Shown here: positions 34,101-46,000 of the stretch, piece by piece | How positions within the stretch are numbered: the first letter of the stretch is position 1 | Layout of the letters: every line of letters begins with the position of its first letter | NCBI GenBank assembly: GCA_009363875.1 | Contig: CM018686.1 | Coordinates: 2,232,001-2,296,000, forward strand | Source: Mikania micrantha | Taxonomy: Eukaryota; Streptophyta; Magnoliopsida; Asterales; Asteraceae | Length of the DNA stretch: 64,000 nt | Direction: 5' to 3' | Program-made: the position numbers and the translations under genes | The notes under the pieces: model-generated | What the model was told of the DNA's origin: nothing | Database searches by the model: none | What the model saw: only the letters and a program-made list of their open reading frames with translations

Positions 34101-34806
34101 GCTAACTTAAACGCTTACCACTACACCACTCCTTTGAGGTTGAATTGGTTTGACAAAAGGACCCTTTGCTGCTCTGTCATAATACAAAACAATATGAAAT
34201 CTTCAATTTTATTCCGCATATTTAATTTTATTAACATTTAGAGTTATAATAGTTCCTCTATTTGCTTGTGTTTCCAGGAGATAAACTTGTAGGAGAGGTT
34301 AGCAGGCTGGTAGTTGCAGAAGCTTGCATACAAGCATTGAACATAGATTTCACTGAAGGCCAGATATACGAAATCAACTCCGTCCCGGTTAGTTATCTTA
34401 AGTTTTTATATGTTTCAAGTTTTTCTTTTCATATTAATTCATCATACAATAATAGAGGTGTCAATTTCAACTTATTTGCTTGTAAATGGGTTAAAAGTTC
34501 AATTTTAAATGGGTCAAGTAAGCCAAATTGGTCATAAATGTCAATCAGGTTGGAAGTTATCAAGTCCCTTGATGCATATTATTCAAAGACTTTATTTTTT
34601 GTAATCATAATTTACATGTTAGCTGTCAATTTTTTATGTTATGATCCTATTTGAGTTGGGTTTTTACTACTTACTAATATATTGTAAAGTGTGTGATAAT
34701 TAAAGTAAAATAAATTGTGGTAAATGTTGTTATGGTGCAGGGAGATGGACCAGGAAGTGACACAGAAAAATGGAAAGAGTTGTTTAAAGCTGCACAGCTC
34801 CAATAA
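22124..34806 (+). CDS. Plastid NAD(P)-binding Rossmann-fold protein
   Basis: Nine exons join in frame to 332 codons plus TAA: 22124-22403, 25466-25578, 25706-25759, 26592-26676, 27115-27220, 28856-28942, 29483-29580, 34278-34387 and 34741-34806. All introns are GT-AG. The start is the ATG in CCATGGCT; an upstream ATG reads out of the SINE and was rejected. Residues 1-60 are Ser/Arg-rich like a chloroplast transit peptide. IGGTGGVG (87-94) is the dinucleotide-binding loop, and later landmarks are KGDTRN, VICCTGTTAFPS, ILVSSVGVTKS, YTIIRPGRLTDGPY and YEINSVPGDGPGSD. The family is atypical short-chain dehydrogenase-like proteins; from memory it resembles Arabidopsis AT4G31530, whose substrate I do not know. 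No classical YxxxK catalytic pair is obvious. Introns 1 (3.1 kb) and 7 (4.7 kb) are swollen by mobile elements. Confidence 0.9.
23130..23141 (+). promoter_or_regulatory. Primer-binding site (initiator Met tRNA)
   Basis: TGGTATCAGAGC, the standard plant retrotransposon primer site, lies 2 bp after the 5' LTR. Confidence 0.9.
23740..24677 (+). pseudogene. Copia-type gag with broken zinc knuckle
   Basis: The main open section, 23898-24569, encodes a copia-type gag (UBN2/retrotran_gag pattern): KDVWEAIRARYLGADRVQKA, a DEFSGKLSGIV region, then an Arg/Gly-rich tail. The start near ATG 23740 is in another frame, and a TGA near 23880 separates KLTATNYTSWSIMVEP from the rest. The zinc knuckle (C-x2-C-x4-H-x4-C: ECGKYGHFAYEC) is cut by a TAA directly after its first cysteine at 24567. 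The protein would form the particle and bind RNA if intact; this copy cannot be full-length. Confidence 0.8.
27274..27700. mobile_element. MITE in intron 5
   Basis: Inverted ends GGGTGTTTGGAT (27274 onward) and ATCCAAACACCC (ending 27700) bound a non-coding AT-rich interior. GGGTGTTTGG ends are common in hAT and Harbinger MITEs. A convincing target duplication was not found, so the superfamily is open. Confidence 0.55.
28263..28762. mobile_element. Probable TIR element in intron 5
   Basis: TTGGTTTTAAATTG at the left and its complement at 28749-28762 bound about 500 bp rich in ATGCG/CGCAT words. No coding sequence or clear target duplication. Confidence 0.4.
29020..29220. repeat. TCTCGCGA-type palindrome cluster in intron 6
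   Basis: TCGCGA-centred words (TATCGCGAGAAA, TTCTCGCGATAAATTCAT twice, TTTCTCGCGATTT and decayed forms) alternate with AAATTCATTT at roughly 20-40 bp spacing. Function unknown; it may be the arm of an unrecognised element. Confidence 0.5.
30035..31175 (+). pseudogene. Pararetrovirus leader fragment (plus orientation)
   Basis: In intron 7, this stretch minus the MITE at 30154-30987 is a near-copy of the leader at 32505-32770 in opposite orientation. Matches include GGATTAGTATGCTC, GATCTCTCAC, AGACTAGTGGATTATTCTGG, TTTGAAAATTTTCTCTAGCG and CCTTAGTCATGTATCCAG. The copy stops just after the presumed start of the viral reading frame. Taken with the minus-strand copy it makes an inverted pair of endogenous pararetrovirus fragments. 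Confidence 0.6.
30154..30987. mobile_element. PIF/Harbinger-type MITE, 834 bp, GC-rich
   Basis: The ends are GGTGGTGTTTGTTTTTTC and, from the right, GGGGGTGTTTGCTTTTTC, with TAA duplicated on both sides (30151-30153 and 30988-30990). Removing it plus one TAA restores the pararetrovirus leader, as comparison with the inverted copy at 32640-32700 shows. The interior has a 53-bp direct duplication (30430-30535, with CTAGATCTAAAACCCTCGAT) and short GGAAGGCGCGGCGAT tandem repeats (30590-30660). The repeats create long but meaningless open frames on both strands. Confidence 0.8.
31230..32770 (-). pseudogene. Endogenous pararetrovirus fragment, movement-protein region
   Basis: Read on the minus strand: a degenerate Met-tRNA primer site (TATCAGAGCC near 32745-32755), a leader of about 250 bp, a start ATG near 32510, then a decayed coding region. 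It contains TSSQIDQLYEIYYVPEDSK, then THIYFGVIRLAL and FSFIALVDTRFVEYQHSCIG, which fit the 30K-type movement-protein fold of Caulimoviridae. The part at 31230-31480 reads KKGSQSRLKKRFEK-like followed by GLLGELSGKFDYYVLYG. Stops and frameshifts break it repeatedly, including TAA within ITNTN*VNPYN and further breaks after the movement core. No reverse transcriptase, protease or capsid region is visible. I infer a florendovirus- or petuvirus-like relic lying silently in a host intron. Confidence 0.6.
32813..33284. mobile_element. hAT-like MITE in intron 7
   Basis: TAGGGGTGTCCATTTTTCGA at the left and its imperfect complement (CGTTGAACACCCCTA) at the right enclose AT-rich DNA full of TTCGAATT words. 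TAGGGGTG ends suggest hAT; the flanking 8 bp match only partly. Confidence 0.6.
33285..34277. other. Rest of intron 7
   Basis: Non-coding. Contains repeats of TAGGTTTATCTAAAT and TTCGTCGAAATT type words (33350-33530) and a weak tRNA-like stretch at about 34090-34140. Confidence 0.45.
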
Positions 34807-35429
34807 TCTATGAATATGCATGCTATGTAATCAATCTATAAACTAGTTCACTCTTGTTGTAACTATAGTTTTCAAAATTGTATCTAATTTTATGTAAATT
34901 TGTGAAAGTATAAAGGTAAATGATTAATGTTTACAATCATAGTGAAGAAATATATAGAAGCCTATGTATTTGCAAAACAAAAAAGAAAAAAAAATCTTTA
35001 ATTATTGTATTTAACTTTAGTTTTCAGACATACTTAATATCTGTTTGGTAACATCTGAATGGATCTGAATCTGAATAATTTTAAATTTAAATCGTTTGTT
35101 TCACTTAAAAAAAAGATGCTTGAATGAGAGCCCACATCTGAACGGAAAAATTAGACAATGGGTCCTCTTTACCCTTTCTTTTTTAACCTTAATAGCTCCT
35201 TTTCCCTCATGTGCATGTCGCCTCCAAGAGACCAGACTCCCGCTGTTCCCTTCCGGCCGTCGCTCACTTTCGGTCGTTGTCGCCCTCCAATCTGTAATAG
35301 CAGCGTCCGTTGGTGTATGGGGGTTTCAATTAAGAGAATCAATATAAGAATGGTGGAGCTCTTCTTGATTTTATAGTGGCCTATGATCTAGGCATTTAAA
35401 ACCAGTTCTTTATGAAGATGGATTCATAT
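34807..35429. other. Downstream region of the Rossmann gene
   Basis: The 3' UTR and spacer. No strong AATAAA is close to the stop. A 90-bp AT-rich zone is followed by a C/T-richer piece (35160-35340) whose frames overlap and carry no motif. Confidence 0.45.
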
Positions 35430-35830
35430 TTGATTACATTTAGAAGAAGAGGGTGTGACACGCAGATCAACTATCTGTCTGACGAGTTGATCGCAGTAGA
35501 TGGTTGGACGTGCTCCATCAGGAGACAATGGTAACACAACTTCAACTTTTGGTGGCAGATATCGTTATGAGAAAGAAGTTGGTTGATATGAAGTGCAAAG
35601 ATATACCTAGAATTAGATGGTGGTACCTAAAAGGAGATAAAGATAACAATGTTTAGAGAAAAAAGAATGTATGGGAGGAGATGATGATTTATACGAAGAC
35701 ACAAACCATATGTGGGAGGCTATGGCAGATGATGGGATAAGAGCAGTAAAGGAGACCCTTAGATTACAAACAGAAAAGTTAACGAACGTAAGGAGTCTTT
35801 GTGATGGAATATGTAACCGTTAAGTTTTTC
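35430..35830 (+). pseudogene. RTE-type LINE fragment
   Basis: One plus frame reads TQLQLLVADIVMRKKLVDM, then IPRIRWWYLKGDKDNN, WEEMMIY and finally VKETLRLQTEKLTNV. This matches the order of motifs after the endonuclease domain of plant RTE-like LINEs, often annotated as craniofacial development protein 2-like. Stops and frameshifts abound and no reverse transcriptase follows. Confidence 0.5.
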
Positions 35831-37219
35831 ATTTATAAATTTGAATTGTAATTGTTTCAAATTTGAATAAAAGAAAGTTCATAGGATTCAAGATGATTTT
35901 ATTCATAAATATATAAATACATAGCACTGTATATATGTGTGTGTATATTATACAATATAAATTTTAATAGGATTTAATTAATTTTAAAATAAGCTAATTT
36001 AAATATGAATAAAGTAAAACATTTTAACAAGACTTTTTGTAAGCTTTATTATATATATATATGTGTGTGCGCATGGGAGAGATCAAATAATAAATCACGT
36101 TTGTTTATTAAACGTTTAACTCAAATAGATCAGTCATGCTTTGACACCTTACACTCTCTTTTCATATTCTAAAGAGATGTTTCTCTTATTAAATGCTTTG
36201 TACTTATATCATTAAATGGTTTGTTCTACAAAATCATTCCCAATCACTTCCATATCTTTTCAAATAAATTTATGCACCATTAATTAGAGGTTTTAAAGAG
36301 AAGCACTACCACGAGACCATAGACCAAAACATCTATGTTGTCTAGCTCATCCAACAACCACAAGCATAACCAGAACGGAGACCACAAATGTGGTTCTAGT
36401 TCCGCTCATTTAGTGGGTGGTGCACCATTTTACTAAAATTTCCAACAAATACTAAGTTTATTCCTATATTCATACAACTTAGGATGACGTGCGATCTTTA
36501 TAGCTTCCAAATTATAAAGATATTTGCTTGGATAACTATGTAACTTGTGAATTTTTCTCATACTTCACTCTTTACATTTTTGTAATTTTTGGGATGTTAC
36601 ACTTGACATGTTTAGTTATAGAGTTCATACAAACTATATATGCAAACAATTACAAGTCTAGTTAGTTTTGATAGAAATACAAAAAAGTCAAATCATTTTC
36701 TTGTATGTTTAAAACAATTACAAAAGACTTTTATAACTTTAATAATAATGATATTCAGCAAAGAAGAGCAATTAGGATTAAAATACTTTTATTATGAAAG
36801 TCACTTTTTAAAAAAAGATTCATAACCTATGGAGTATATAATAAAAACTCCCCATGTATGATTTCGTCGGCTTAGACGTCTGTCGATTTCGCGATAAATT
36901 TTTTGAAGATGACGATAAAATTGTTAGATACATGCTATATAAAATCAAGCCATTAAATTCAAGAAAGGATTTGCATGCTTAAACATGTTTTCGCAAGTAA
37001 AACAAGATGAATATTGATTCTCAAAAAAGCCAAGGATATGAAGATTAAAAAGATAATATCAAAGATTAATAAAAGATTACGAAACTAAATATAGATATTT
37101 AAAAAATTTGAGAAAATAAATAAAAAATCCAGTTTAAAAAAACTTATAAAACAAAATTTGCTACATTGAAAAATATCAAGAAGTCAAAGTAACACAAACT
37201 TCAAGATATTCAAGTATTA
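35831..37219. other. AT-rich spacer left of the large MULE
   Basis: No supported gene. Around 36290-36420 there is a less AT-rich patch without motifs. Confidence 0.45.
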
Positions 37220-37228
37220 AAAAAGTAA

Positions 37229-37480
37229 GAATTTTTTTTTTCAAAATAGGTGGGGGGTAAGAAGAATATGGGTTTCTAGGTGGTTTTTGAGATTAGTGGT
37301 GTTTGTAGGCAATTCGCAGGGGTGGGGAGCGAGTTTAAATGGAAGTCGCAGGGGAGGAGTAGCGAGTTCTAGTGGATGTCACATGGGAGGGGAGCGAGTT
37401 CCATGTGGCGCATGAGGGAGAGAAAATCACTAATGGGTCTGCAAGAAAGGACGTATTTCGCATGGGGTGGGTGCGACTTC
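37229..37480 (+). repeat. Left terminal inverted repeat of the MULE
   Basis: Starts GAATTTTTTTTTTCAAAATA; contains GCGAGTT(C) three times and several GGGG runs. The outer 140 bp match the right end at nearly every base; further in, the match survives mainly as the GCGAGTTCCAT and GGAAGTCGC words. Confidence 0.85.
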
Positions 37481-37716
37481 CTCACATAGTACACACTGAT
37501 ATCTTGCATGTGATAGAAGTAAAGTAATAACAACAAAATAACTTTTGCAGAGTGATAAGTAAATACAATACAAACAAATAACTTTTACAGTGTCTAGTCA
37601 TTTCATATTTGAATTTGAATTCACTGTTCACCATTTAAAATGTGCAAGACTTCAATTCTTTCAACATTCAAAGTCGCTTTCTCTACTAAAATACGTGATA
37701 TTTTCTCTGTTAAAAA

Positions 37717-39976
37717 ATGAATTTTGGAGTGAATCCGGGTCCACTCAATGAAGATGTTTTGTTCTTGTCAGATACTCATAGAGCACGTGCTTTGTTTACT
37801 AACACTATACCAGATAACGTCCAACTTAATGTTAGACGTGGTGATCAAAAATTCTGGGAATACATAAGAGATCATCATGTGCCAGATGCGGTTATGACGT
37901 ATATACGCCTTGCTGGATTTGGTGGCGTTATTGATTGTGGTTATAGAACCGTTGACCACGCTCTTATAACTGCTTTAGTAGAAAGGTGGCGACCTGAAAC
38001 GCACACGTTTCACTTACCATTTGGTGAGGTTACTGTCACCCTTCAAGACGTTCAAGTTTTGTGGGGTTTATCTGTAAATGGGCAGGTTGTGTCTGGCATT
38101 GATTATGTTTGCCCCTTTGAACAAAATGTAGCGAAATGCGCGGAATTGTTGGGGTTTACACCTCAGCAAAACGATATTACTCGAGGTAGAATAAAATTAG
38201 CACGTATTTTATGTGAAATAAAATCAGATTTTCCTGAAAATCCAACCGAGTTGGAGACTGTACAAAGAGCCAGGTTGTATATATTACATTTATTCGATGC
38301 TACTCTATTTCCTGACTCTGCTAACCATATGGTACATTTGTTTCATTTAAATTATTTAATTAATTTAGAAGCATGTAACCATTATAGTTGGGGAATTGCA
38401 GTTTTAACTTGTTTGTATAGAAATTTATGCAAGGGAACATCCTATTTGACCAAGGAGATATCTGCTCCGATGTTCTTGTTACAAATGTGGGCATGGGAAA
38501 TAATTACATGCATGTCCCTAATTCTGTACTTTGATTTTGATTCAACAAAACCATATGGTGCTCGGTATGATTCACATATCAGTATTTGAATTTTTGATTC
38601 TAGTAAGTCATGATTTAATTTTGGATTAATATTTAGATGGCGGTCTAACCTATCATATAGCCAGACTATTGCACATGTAGTGAAAGGTTTTCGTTCACAA
38701 CTAACTGGACTGCATGAGAGCATGGTGATTAGAGTTATACATTCATTGAAGTTATTTATTTTAATATAACATTTTATATTAATTTTGTTATATTTTCTTT
38801 ATTATTTATTCAGTTCAAATGGACTCCCTATGATCATGTTTTATCACTGCTACCTTCAATTTGTACAAGTGATGCCAACTGCTGGAGATGTGAAACATAC
38901 ATAATCTACTGGGAAATTGTTGAATATCATGCACCAAGCAGGGTTACAAGACAATTTAATATTCTCCAAAAAATCCCAAATGCTTTATAGACTGACAAAG
39001 CTGAGCATAAACGGTTGCACGCTTTAACTCGGCATGGTAAAGCAAACAAAGACTGGAGACGTGAACATCACCATTACATGCAAGCATGGGATCGTCGGTT
39101 TTTTAATGTAGTAAATGGAGAATTTAATAACGTTGCTGGTGTTAGTATCGATTACATGCAATGGTTTTAGGAGCGTACCGTTTTGCATATAACCAACCCA
39201 GGGCATCATGAGGCAAACCCACATGGATATCAAAATCATGGTGGAAGATTTCAAGTAATGGTATGTGTTATAATTTATTATTTTTGGTTGTACATATAAT
39301 TTGAAAGTAAATAATTTTGAAAGCATAATGTGTTTGTGCAGGTTGACGGTGCTACTCAAATGTATCAAATGACAGGAAATCTGATTGGAACATACCCAAA
39401 AAATGCTCAACAATTGGATCCATTAACAGATATGGCTATTGATTTTATGGGAATTGTAAATCAGAGATCTCGTTTAAATTATTCTACAACAAATTTGACC
39501 AGAAATAATGTTGAGTTTGGTGATGACACTGTACTTCAAAGGGCACGTAGACGAACACGAACACGTGCTCGTAGATAAGGAGATGAGAGTAATGCAACGG
39601 CTGAAAATTTTGAAGTTGGAGAACCTTCAAATCCCAATCAAGATTATTTACCCGTTTTTGAAAATGAGACTGGATATAGAGTTCACCCCCCAGAGTCACC
39701 ATTTTTTGAAGGAGAGGAGTCATCTAATTTTGGGACACTCAGCCCTACTTTTTTTTTATTTTCAACAGAGGGATGGAACAAAATTTCCATCAAGAGTTCT
39801 ACACACCATTTGACTCTCAGATACCTTCTATCTCTCAAGATTTCACACAAGAAAATTATTTTGCTCCAAATCAAGAGGACATTAACATGCCTAATTTTGA
39901 AGCTGGATCACCGATACCATTTAATCTGAACAATAGGCCATCACGTAATGCAAGACGACCTCCATGTGGGACATAA
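37717..39976 (+). pseudogene. Plant mobile domain (MAIN-like) gene in the MULE
   Basis: Exons: 37717-38564, 38637-38724, 38814-39260 and 39342-39578, all GT-AG and joining in frame. Landmarks are DAVMTYIRLAGFGGV, LITALVERWRPETHTFHLP and GEVTVTLQDVQVLWGLSVNG, the diagnostic start of the PMD family. Then follow ARWRSNLSYSQTIAHVVKGF and FKWTPY, and later IVEYHAPSRVTRQF. Host members (MAIN, MAIL1) act in meristem maintenance and transposon silencing, and many PMD proteins are transposon-borne. Two in-frame TAG stops (38988-38990 and 39168-39170) break exon 3. The tail encodes an Arg-rich RARRRTRTRARR, then runs through broken frames to NRPSRNARRPPCGT at 39976. The first exon alone is open for 282 codons. 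Confidence 0.85.
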
Positions 39977-40210
39977 TTGTATCTTACTTCTGTCGAAATT
40001 TTTATATGTCTGTAATGGTTAAATTTTAATTTATTTCAATCTGTACCTTTTTATTTTACTATTATTTTTTAATTTATTTCAATTTTAATTTTTATATGCC
40101 TATATATACTTGCATTTTCATGGAATGACATGCACCACAATCTATTCAATCTACCTCCCCCAATCTATCTCTCCCTCTTATCTTTTCATCTGTAATCCGT
40201 TGTGTCACAA

Positions 40211-41375
40211 ATGGCTAACAATCGTGGTAAAGAAGTAGTTGATGATGAAGATTATCATTCGCAACCAGCACCAAAAGCATCAAAGTGGATTTTCCAAAAA
40301 TGGAGGCGCCAACTAAAAGAAAAATCAGAAAATGCTTCTTCTTCAACTTTAATTCAAAACACTGAACAAGTCTGTCTTAAAAACCCTTACGAAGACAAAG
40401 CCGAAAAAAAACTGAAGATGTAGAAGAAATTCCACAGCAAAAACGCAAGTGGGCAATTCCAAATGAAGAGTCCAACAAATGGTCCCAAGATGTACTCGAT
40501 TTTTATAATAATGGCGATGCTCCATTCTGCTATTCCCTTTTTTTGAAAATAGGAAGCTTGATGGTGATTTTTGGGGAACACTATTGGGATATCGGTGCAA
40601 TGGTCGTCTTTGGCCAATGGTTGAAAGTTTTTAAATTATAATTTTAATATATATTTGTTGTTATACTAACATGTTTACTAAATAATACTAACATGTTTAC
40701 TAAATAATTGACATGGTTTTGTAAAATAATTTACAGCATATTGAAGGATGGGTAACACGAATGATGCGTGTTAGAGGTGCTAATTTAAGGAAAAATGGAC
40801 CATCAGGGCTGCGGTGGACAATTCTACCACCAGAATTTCGTGATATTTTTATTTTAAAAGAAAGCAAGTTCGTTGCCATATATGCTAACGGAACTCATGA
40901 ACTGTACCCTCCATTTTGGGAGGTGGATTATGTTTACATTCTGTTATGTACTCATGTTATAGATGATTGGTATCTTGTAAGAATCAATTTGCAGACAATG
41001 GAATTGGTTCAGTACTGGCCAAACAAGGGATATGCAAAATATTATCATAGGCTGATTCAATTTTCTACCATGGATGTCCTTCCACTTAAATTTGACTGGT
41101 TGCTAGATGAAATTCAATACTGGCGAAAATATGATGGAATTTTCATAGATAAAAGGGACAGATACCTGAAAGTACACAATGCTAATGACGATTATACGCC
41201 AAATGATGGAAGTGATTTAGGTGGTGACACAGGTGTTCTTGCATGTATGCTAATACATCAACTAGTTGAAAATAAAACCGTTAACGTAAACGAGGATTTC
41301 AAAAATAAGTGTATGAGATATCGACGCTACATGGCAGAACAATACTATGCTTGGCGTTTCATACCCCATGGGTAG
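40211..41375 (+). pseudogene. Ulp1-like (C48) gene with substituted active site
   Basis: Exon 1 begins at ATG 40211, with GTG at 40202 rejected. It ends at 40619 after GRLWPM; the intron is 40620-40736, and exon 2 (40737-41375) is fully open. Exon 2 reads HIEGWVTRMMRVRG, LRWTILPPEFRD, PPFWEVDYVYILL, then VIDDWYLVRINLQTMELVQYW and SDLGGDTGVLACMLIHQLVE. This is the order of the Ulp1 C-terminal protease fold. At the expected His (HW), Asp (YDS) and Cys (DCG) the sequence shows DDW, QYW and GDTG, so the triad appears lost. Exon 1 has two frameshifts, both in homopolymers (A-run near 40402, T-run near 40532), which could be sequencing errors. Alternative: an unrelated domain sharing only the WEVDYVYI/WYLV pattern. 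Confidence 0.65.
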
Positions 41376-43014
41376 AATTTCGTTTATCAAGTAATTTGTA
41401 GAATGTGTTGTATTTTTCATAATTAATAATAAAAGTCTGTTTTTTTATGTCATAATTATTGTATTTAATATATATTATGCATTACTCAAGCTATGAATTC
41501 AAAATTAATACAAAAACAACAATAATAGTACATAAACAAAATAGAACTACAACATTAATACTACAACATTTATTTAAAATTAATACTACAAAAAACAAAG
41601 TAATGCTCAAAATATTATGGATGAGAGTTTCCACATGTTAGCCCCCCGTTCCACCACATATTCCACATCTTCGAAGTATCGGTTCATCGAGATGACGAAA
41701 ATCCATCTCATTTTGTATTCTCTGCACACGTATCCTGCCTCGAGATGATATAACTTTTGTAGGATCTCCAATGATTCTCCATCTCGGGTCTCTCCAACAT
41801 TGAGGGTGGCTGATTGGGTAATAATGACCAGCGTATTGCCGCCTATACGTAACAGTCGTGTACACTTCGTTAACAATATCTTGAGGTTCTTCACCTCTAC
41901 TACGACACACTGCTATGGCATGCGAGCATGGAAATCTATGAGTCTGCCACTTACCACATGTGCATTTTCTTTTTTTGTGCTCTACTGTATTGTCATTTCC
42001 TTCGTCATCATTTGTTTGAAGCCTAGACACAACCCTGTGTGGTGCTACCAATACTCCAACACAACCTCTTCAAACTTACATTCTTAAAGTTTTTCATGAA
42101 ATTACTCCTAACATGACGGAGACAAAAACGATGGAAAGAATTCGGTTCCATCCACTCTTCAAGATTATTCACAGCGTTAATAATGCCTTTATGTCGGTCA
42201 GAAATAACACACAGTTTTCTGGGATTTCTGTTTGCAATGTTTGACCGAAACTGATGAAAAAACCAACACCAACTTTCTACTGTCTCCTCATCTACAATAG
42301 CATATGCTATCGGCAATATGTAGTTATTTGCATTTTTTGTAACAACAATCAACAATTTGCCACTATATGATCCCTTCAAGTGAGTACCATCTACCGATAT
42401 AACTGGTAAGCAATGGTTAAATGCTTTAATAGCAGGGCCAAATGCCCAGAACACGTATTTGAATGTAGCATATTGTGATGAACCGTTGGGATGATGTAAC
42501 CACTCTACGACTGTATCAGGGTTTGTTGCCTTCAACGCTGTAATGTATCTCGACAAGTCATTAAAATTACTCTCCCAAGTACCGTAGATACTTTCTATTG
42601 CGATTCTACGACCATGCCAAGCTTTATCATAAGAAACATCAACATTTAAATTATTCTTAATATATGCTTGAACTTGTTTTATAGGATAACTGATATCCAC
42701 ACGGATTAACTCTATGATGTGTGCAGCAATATCTTTGGACCTTAGACTTCGGTTATTATTGGATACAACTGTCCCTTAACAGTTATGTGCAAGAACCCAT
42801 CTGGTGATTTGCCACATATGAGCATTCTTCTTCTTAGATGCCGTCACATGCCATTCACATTGATAAGAAGAAATGTTAGGATGCGATTTTATATATCTTT
42901 TTCTCATTGTGTAGCATTTCGCTTTAAATAATGATGGTTTACTGTCTGCTACTATAATCTCACGATTACGAGCAACATTCCACCTTCGGATTGCATATGT
43001 TACCTCATCCTTAC

Positions 43015-46000
43015 TGTCACACCCCGAGCCGACGGGGTTGGATCGAATTCCCTGTCGGGCGGAAGGTTCCCGGGGCGCGATATCGTGAGTGATAATCGGA
43101 ATGATCAGATTGTTTACATTGCACATGATATATAAATGAGAAACTGCTAAAATAAAATAGAATTACAAAGTTAAGTTACACCAGTTAAGTTTAAAATTTA
43201 ACAATGTAAATCTACTATCACATCATAAATCTTCTATCTTGTATCTGCACAAGATATACAAAATAATCTGTATAATGATGCTTCAAAATATGCAGGTCCA
43301 AAAAGCTAGGTCATCAATCTGGTAACCTAGTCCAAAAAGAAATAACTCTTCAGTTGGCCTGAGAAGTCATGCAAAAATAAAGTCAACACATGGTTGGTGA
43401 GTTCATTAAGTTTTATAAAAATGAATTTGAATAACCCGAATGACAACCTTAACCTCACCATTAACCACGTATACCATCCAGTTCAGTATGCTTATATATA
43501 GGACATATGTAGGGTCGAACTTACCGCCCGCCCAGCCACCGTCCCACCACATACTAAACAACATGATATATTGTTGCTGGTGATAATTAAGCATTTCATT
43601 CCATACCTTTGATTTCATAACATCTGATTCATAGAATTTGATTACCCTGAAAATGTTTACCTTGATCCCCCGAAGTGACAACTTTAACCTCATCAACAAT
43701 CACCTATGCTATCCAATCAAATATGCTTATATATAGAGCATATGTAGGGGACAAGCCCCAACCACTGTCCCACCACATACCGGACTGCTTAGCATATTGT
43801 TGTTAATGATAATTAAGCGTTTCACCCCATTCACCTTCAATTTAGATTTGATTTCCACAAATAGATTACCATTGATCTCTTGAGTTCACCATGAAATCAT
43901 GATTTCCCCAAAACATTTGTAGAAAAATTATATTAAATGTTTAACTAAATAAATAAGTAAGCATTTAAATACAACTAAGACATGATGATTAGGCCTTATT
44001 TGACTCAATCAATTAGACTTAGTTGTTGGTGGTTGTCCAAGTTGTACCCTCTCACACGTGACCCATATAAGGCATGACTCATAAGGAGCCTACCTGTGTG
44101 TGCCGGGATTTTAATGATGCTCATATCAGCTTGACCTACTTGTCTACTGTACATGCCGGGACTTTAAGGATATCCTTTGATTCTTGATCTTCTTTGATTC
44201 TCTTGATTTTGATCTTGATTTCATATGATAGTTCACATTATTGCCCATATAGCTGGACTACAAGAGTCTACTATTTATGCCGGGACTTTATGTGTGTTAC
44301 ACGTGGTCTTGATTTCTATACAACTGACATCCACCTTAACTCAAGTATTAATGATTTCATTAGATTGTAATGATTTCATTATTTCAATGATTCACACACA
44401 TTTATGATTTATGATTTCCTTGAGTCTCTTGATTTTGATCTTTAGAATTCCATGATTTCACAATGATTATAGATTTATGAGTAGGATCCTTTGATTTACT
44501 GATCACCTCTCTGATTTAGTTTCCATTGCAATTGATCTTTAACTTTAGTTCTTTTGATTCTACTTTGAGTTTAGATTCTTGAATTTGAGCTTGATGGACT
44601 AAGGGTTTGTTTAGAGCTTTAGAATTTAAGGTATTACTCGTAGGAGTAATTTAATTAACTTGTTAGTTAATTCTGCATAGCAATTACCTAGACAGGGTTC
44701 TAGGAGTATAAACAAGCATATATATGTAAACATATAATAAATAAAGCATTTAAGTAAACAATTTAAATAAAACAGTTTACGCATGCTTCTCAGCCCCGCG
44801 TTTGAAAACAAAAATGTTTAGAAAAGGGGCAATGAACTCACCTGTGTTGCTGTGCAAATGATCTATCACAAAATGCGCGCTCGTTGTTGTTGCTTAGGTT
44901 TCTTCAGTTCCTAAGTTGTTTTAAAGAATTCGAATACGGTAAGTATACGTATTAGTCGTTGTATCTAGGGTTTGGTCTCTGTGTGCAACTAAGTGTCCTA
45001 GGTACTAGTGTGCTTCTAAGACTTAATCTTCTAGTCTAACTTAAATACTCATTTATAACCCATATCCCATAATTAGTCACAACTAATCTTGATTAACATG
45101 TTTTTAATTAATTTCATTTTAAGTTAGACTTAGATTTATAAAGTTATTTAATTTAATTTAACAAGTTTATAAACCATCTCCTTTTATTAAAATGTCATTT
45201 CTTGAATTAAATAAGCATTTAACATGTGATGGGCCCTCGTCAAGCCCATTGAGCCCATTGATTGTCTTTGCTTCCCAATTAATCACCAATCCACTTCCTT
45301 GAATAATTCTACATAGATATTTAATTTACATTATCTATGTTAATTATACTTCATATAAAATGTCCTTAATAACTTCCAACTGTTAATCCATTTCAATATA
45401 TGTTAACAACTTATTTTAGGTTGTTAGTGTGTTTAAGAGGCCCATTATTATTGACACTAGCCCATTGTTGCATCAATAACCCTATACCACTATGTTGGGC
45501 CTTAATGTGCTTTCCATGCACTTACAAGAAATTCCCATACACTCTCACATACTTACATACATGATTATTTATTTTGTATGGTATTATATGGTCCAAATTT
45601 CCATTTTAAAACCTAGGTTATTCCCATGCATGTTAAGCTCAATTAATGAGCACCATTTATGTTTTATCCTTAACTAATCCAAATAGATTTCATGGGAAGA
45701 AACCCTAAGTCTCACTCCATGCAAGCACCCTATATTATCCCATGCATCAATAAAACCAATAGTAGGGTCCTAGGTTTGCTGCATTCTAAAGGGTTTATGA
45801 GGTTTAGGGTTCGGCTATCACGATGCTCGGCCAGCTAGGTTTCGGATGTTTATGAGGTTAATGGCTTCATGCGGGCAGGTTCGCCTAGGGGTAAGATGGT
45901 TCGGCTGGTTCCTGATTCATGACTGAGGAGGTTCGTGGGTTCTTGTTGGTTCGGCCATCATGATAAGGTTCGGCTAGGGTTCTTTGGTTCGGCCCCAGAA

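Noticed and set aside
34073..34140. tRNA gene on the minus strand (TGGTGTAGTGGTAAGCG resembles box A)
   Set aside because: No box B, anticodon arm or acceptor stem could be found at the right distance; at best a SINE fragment.
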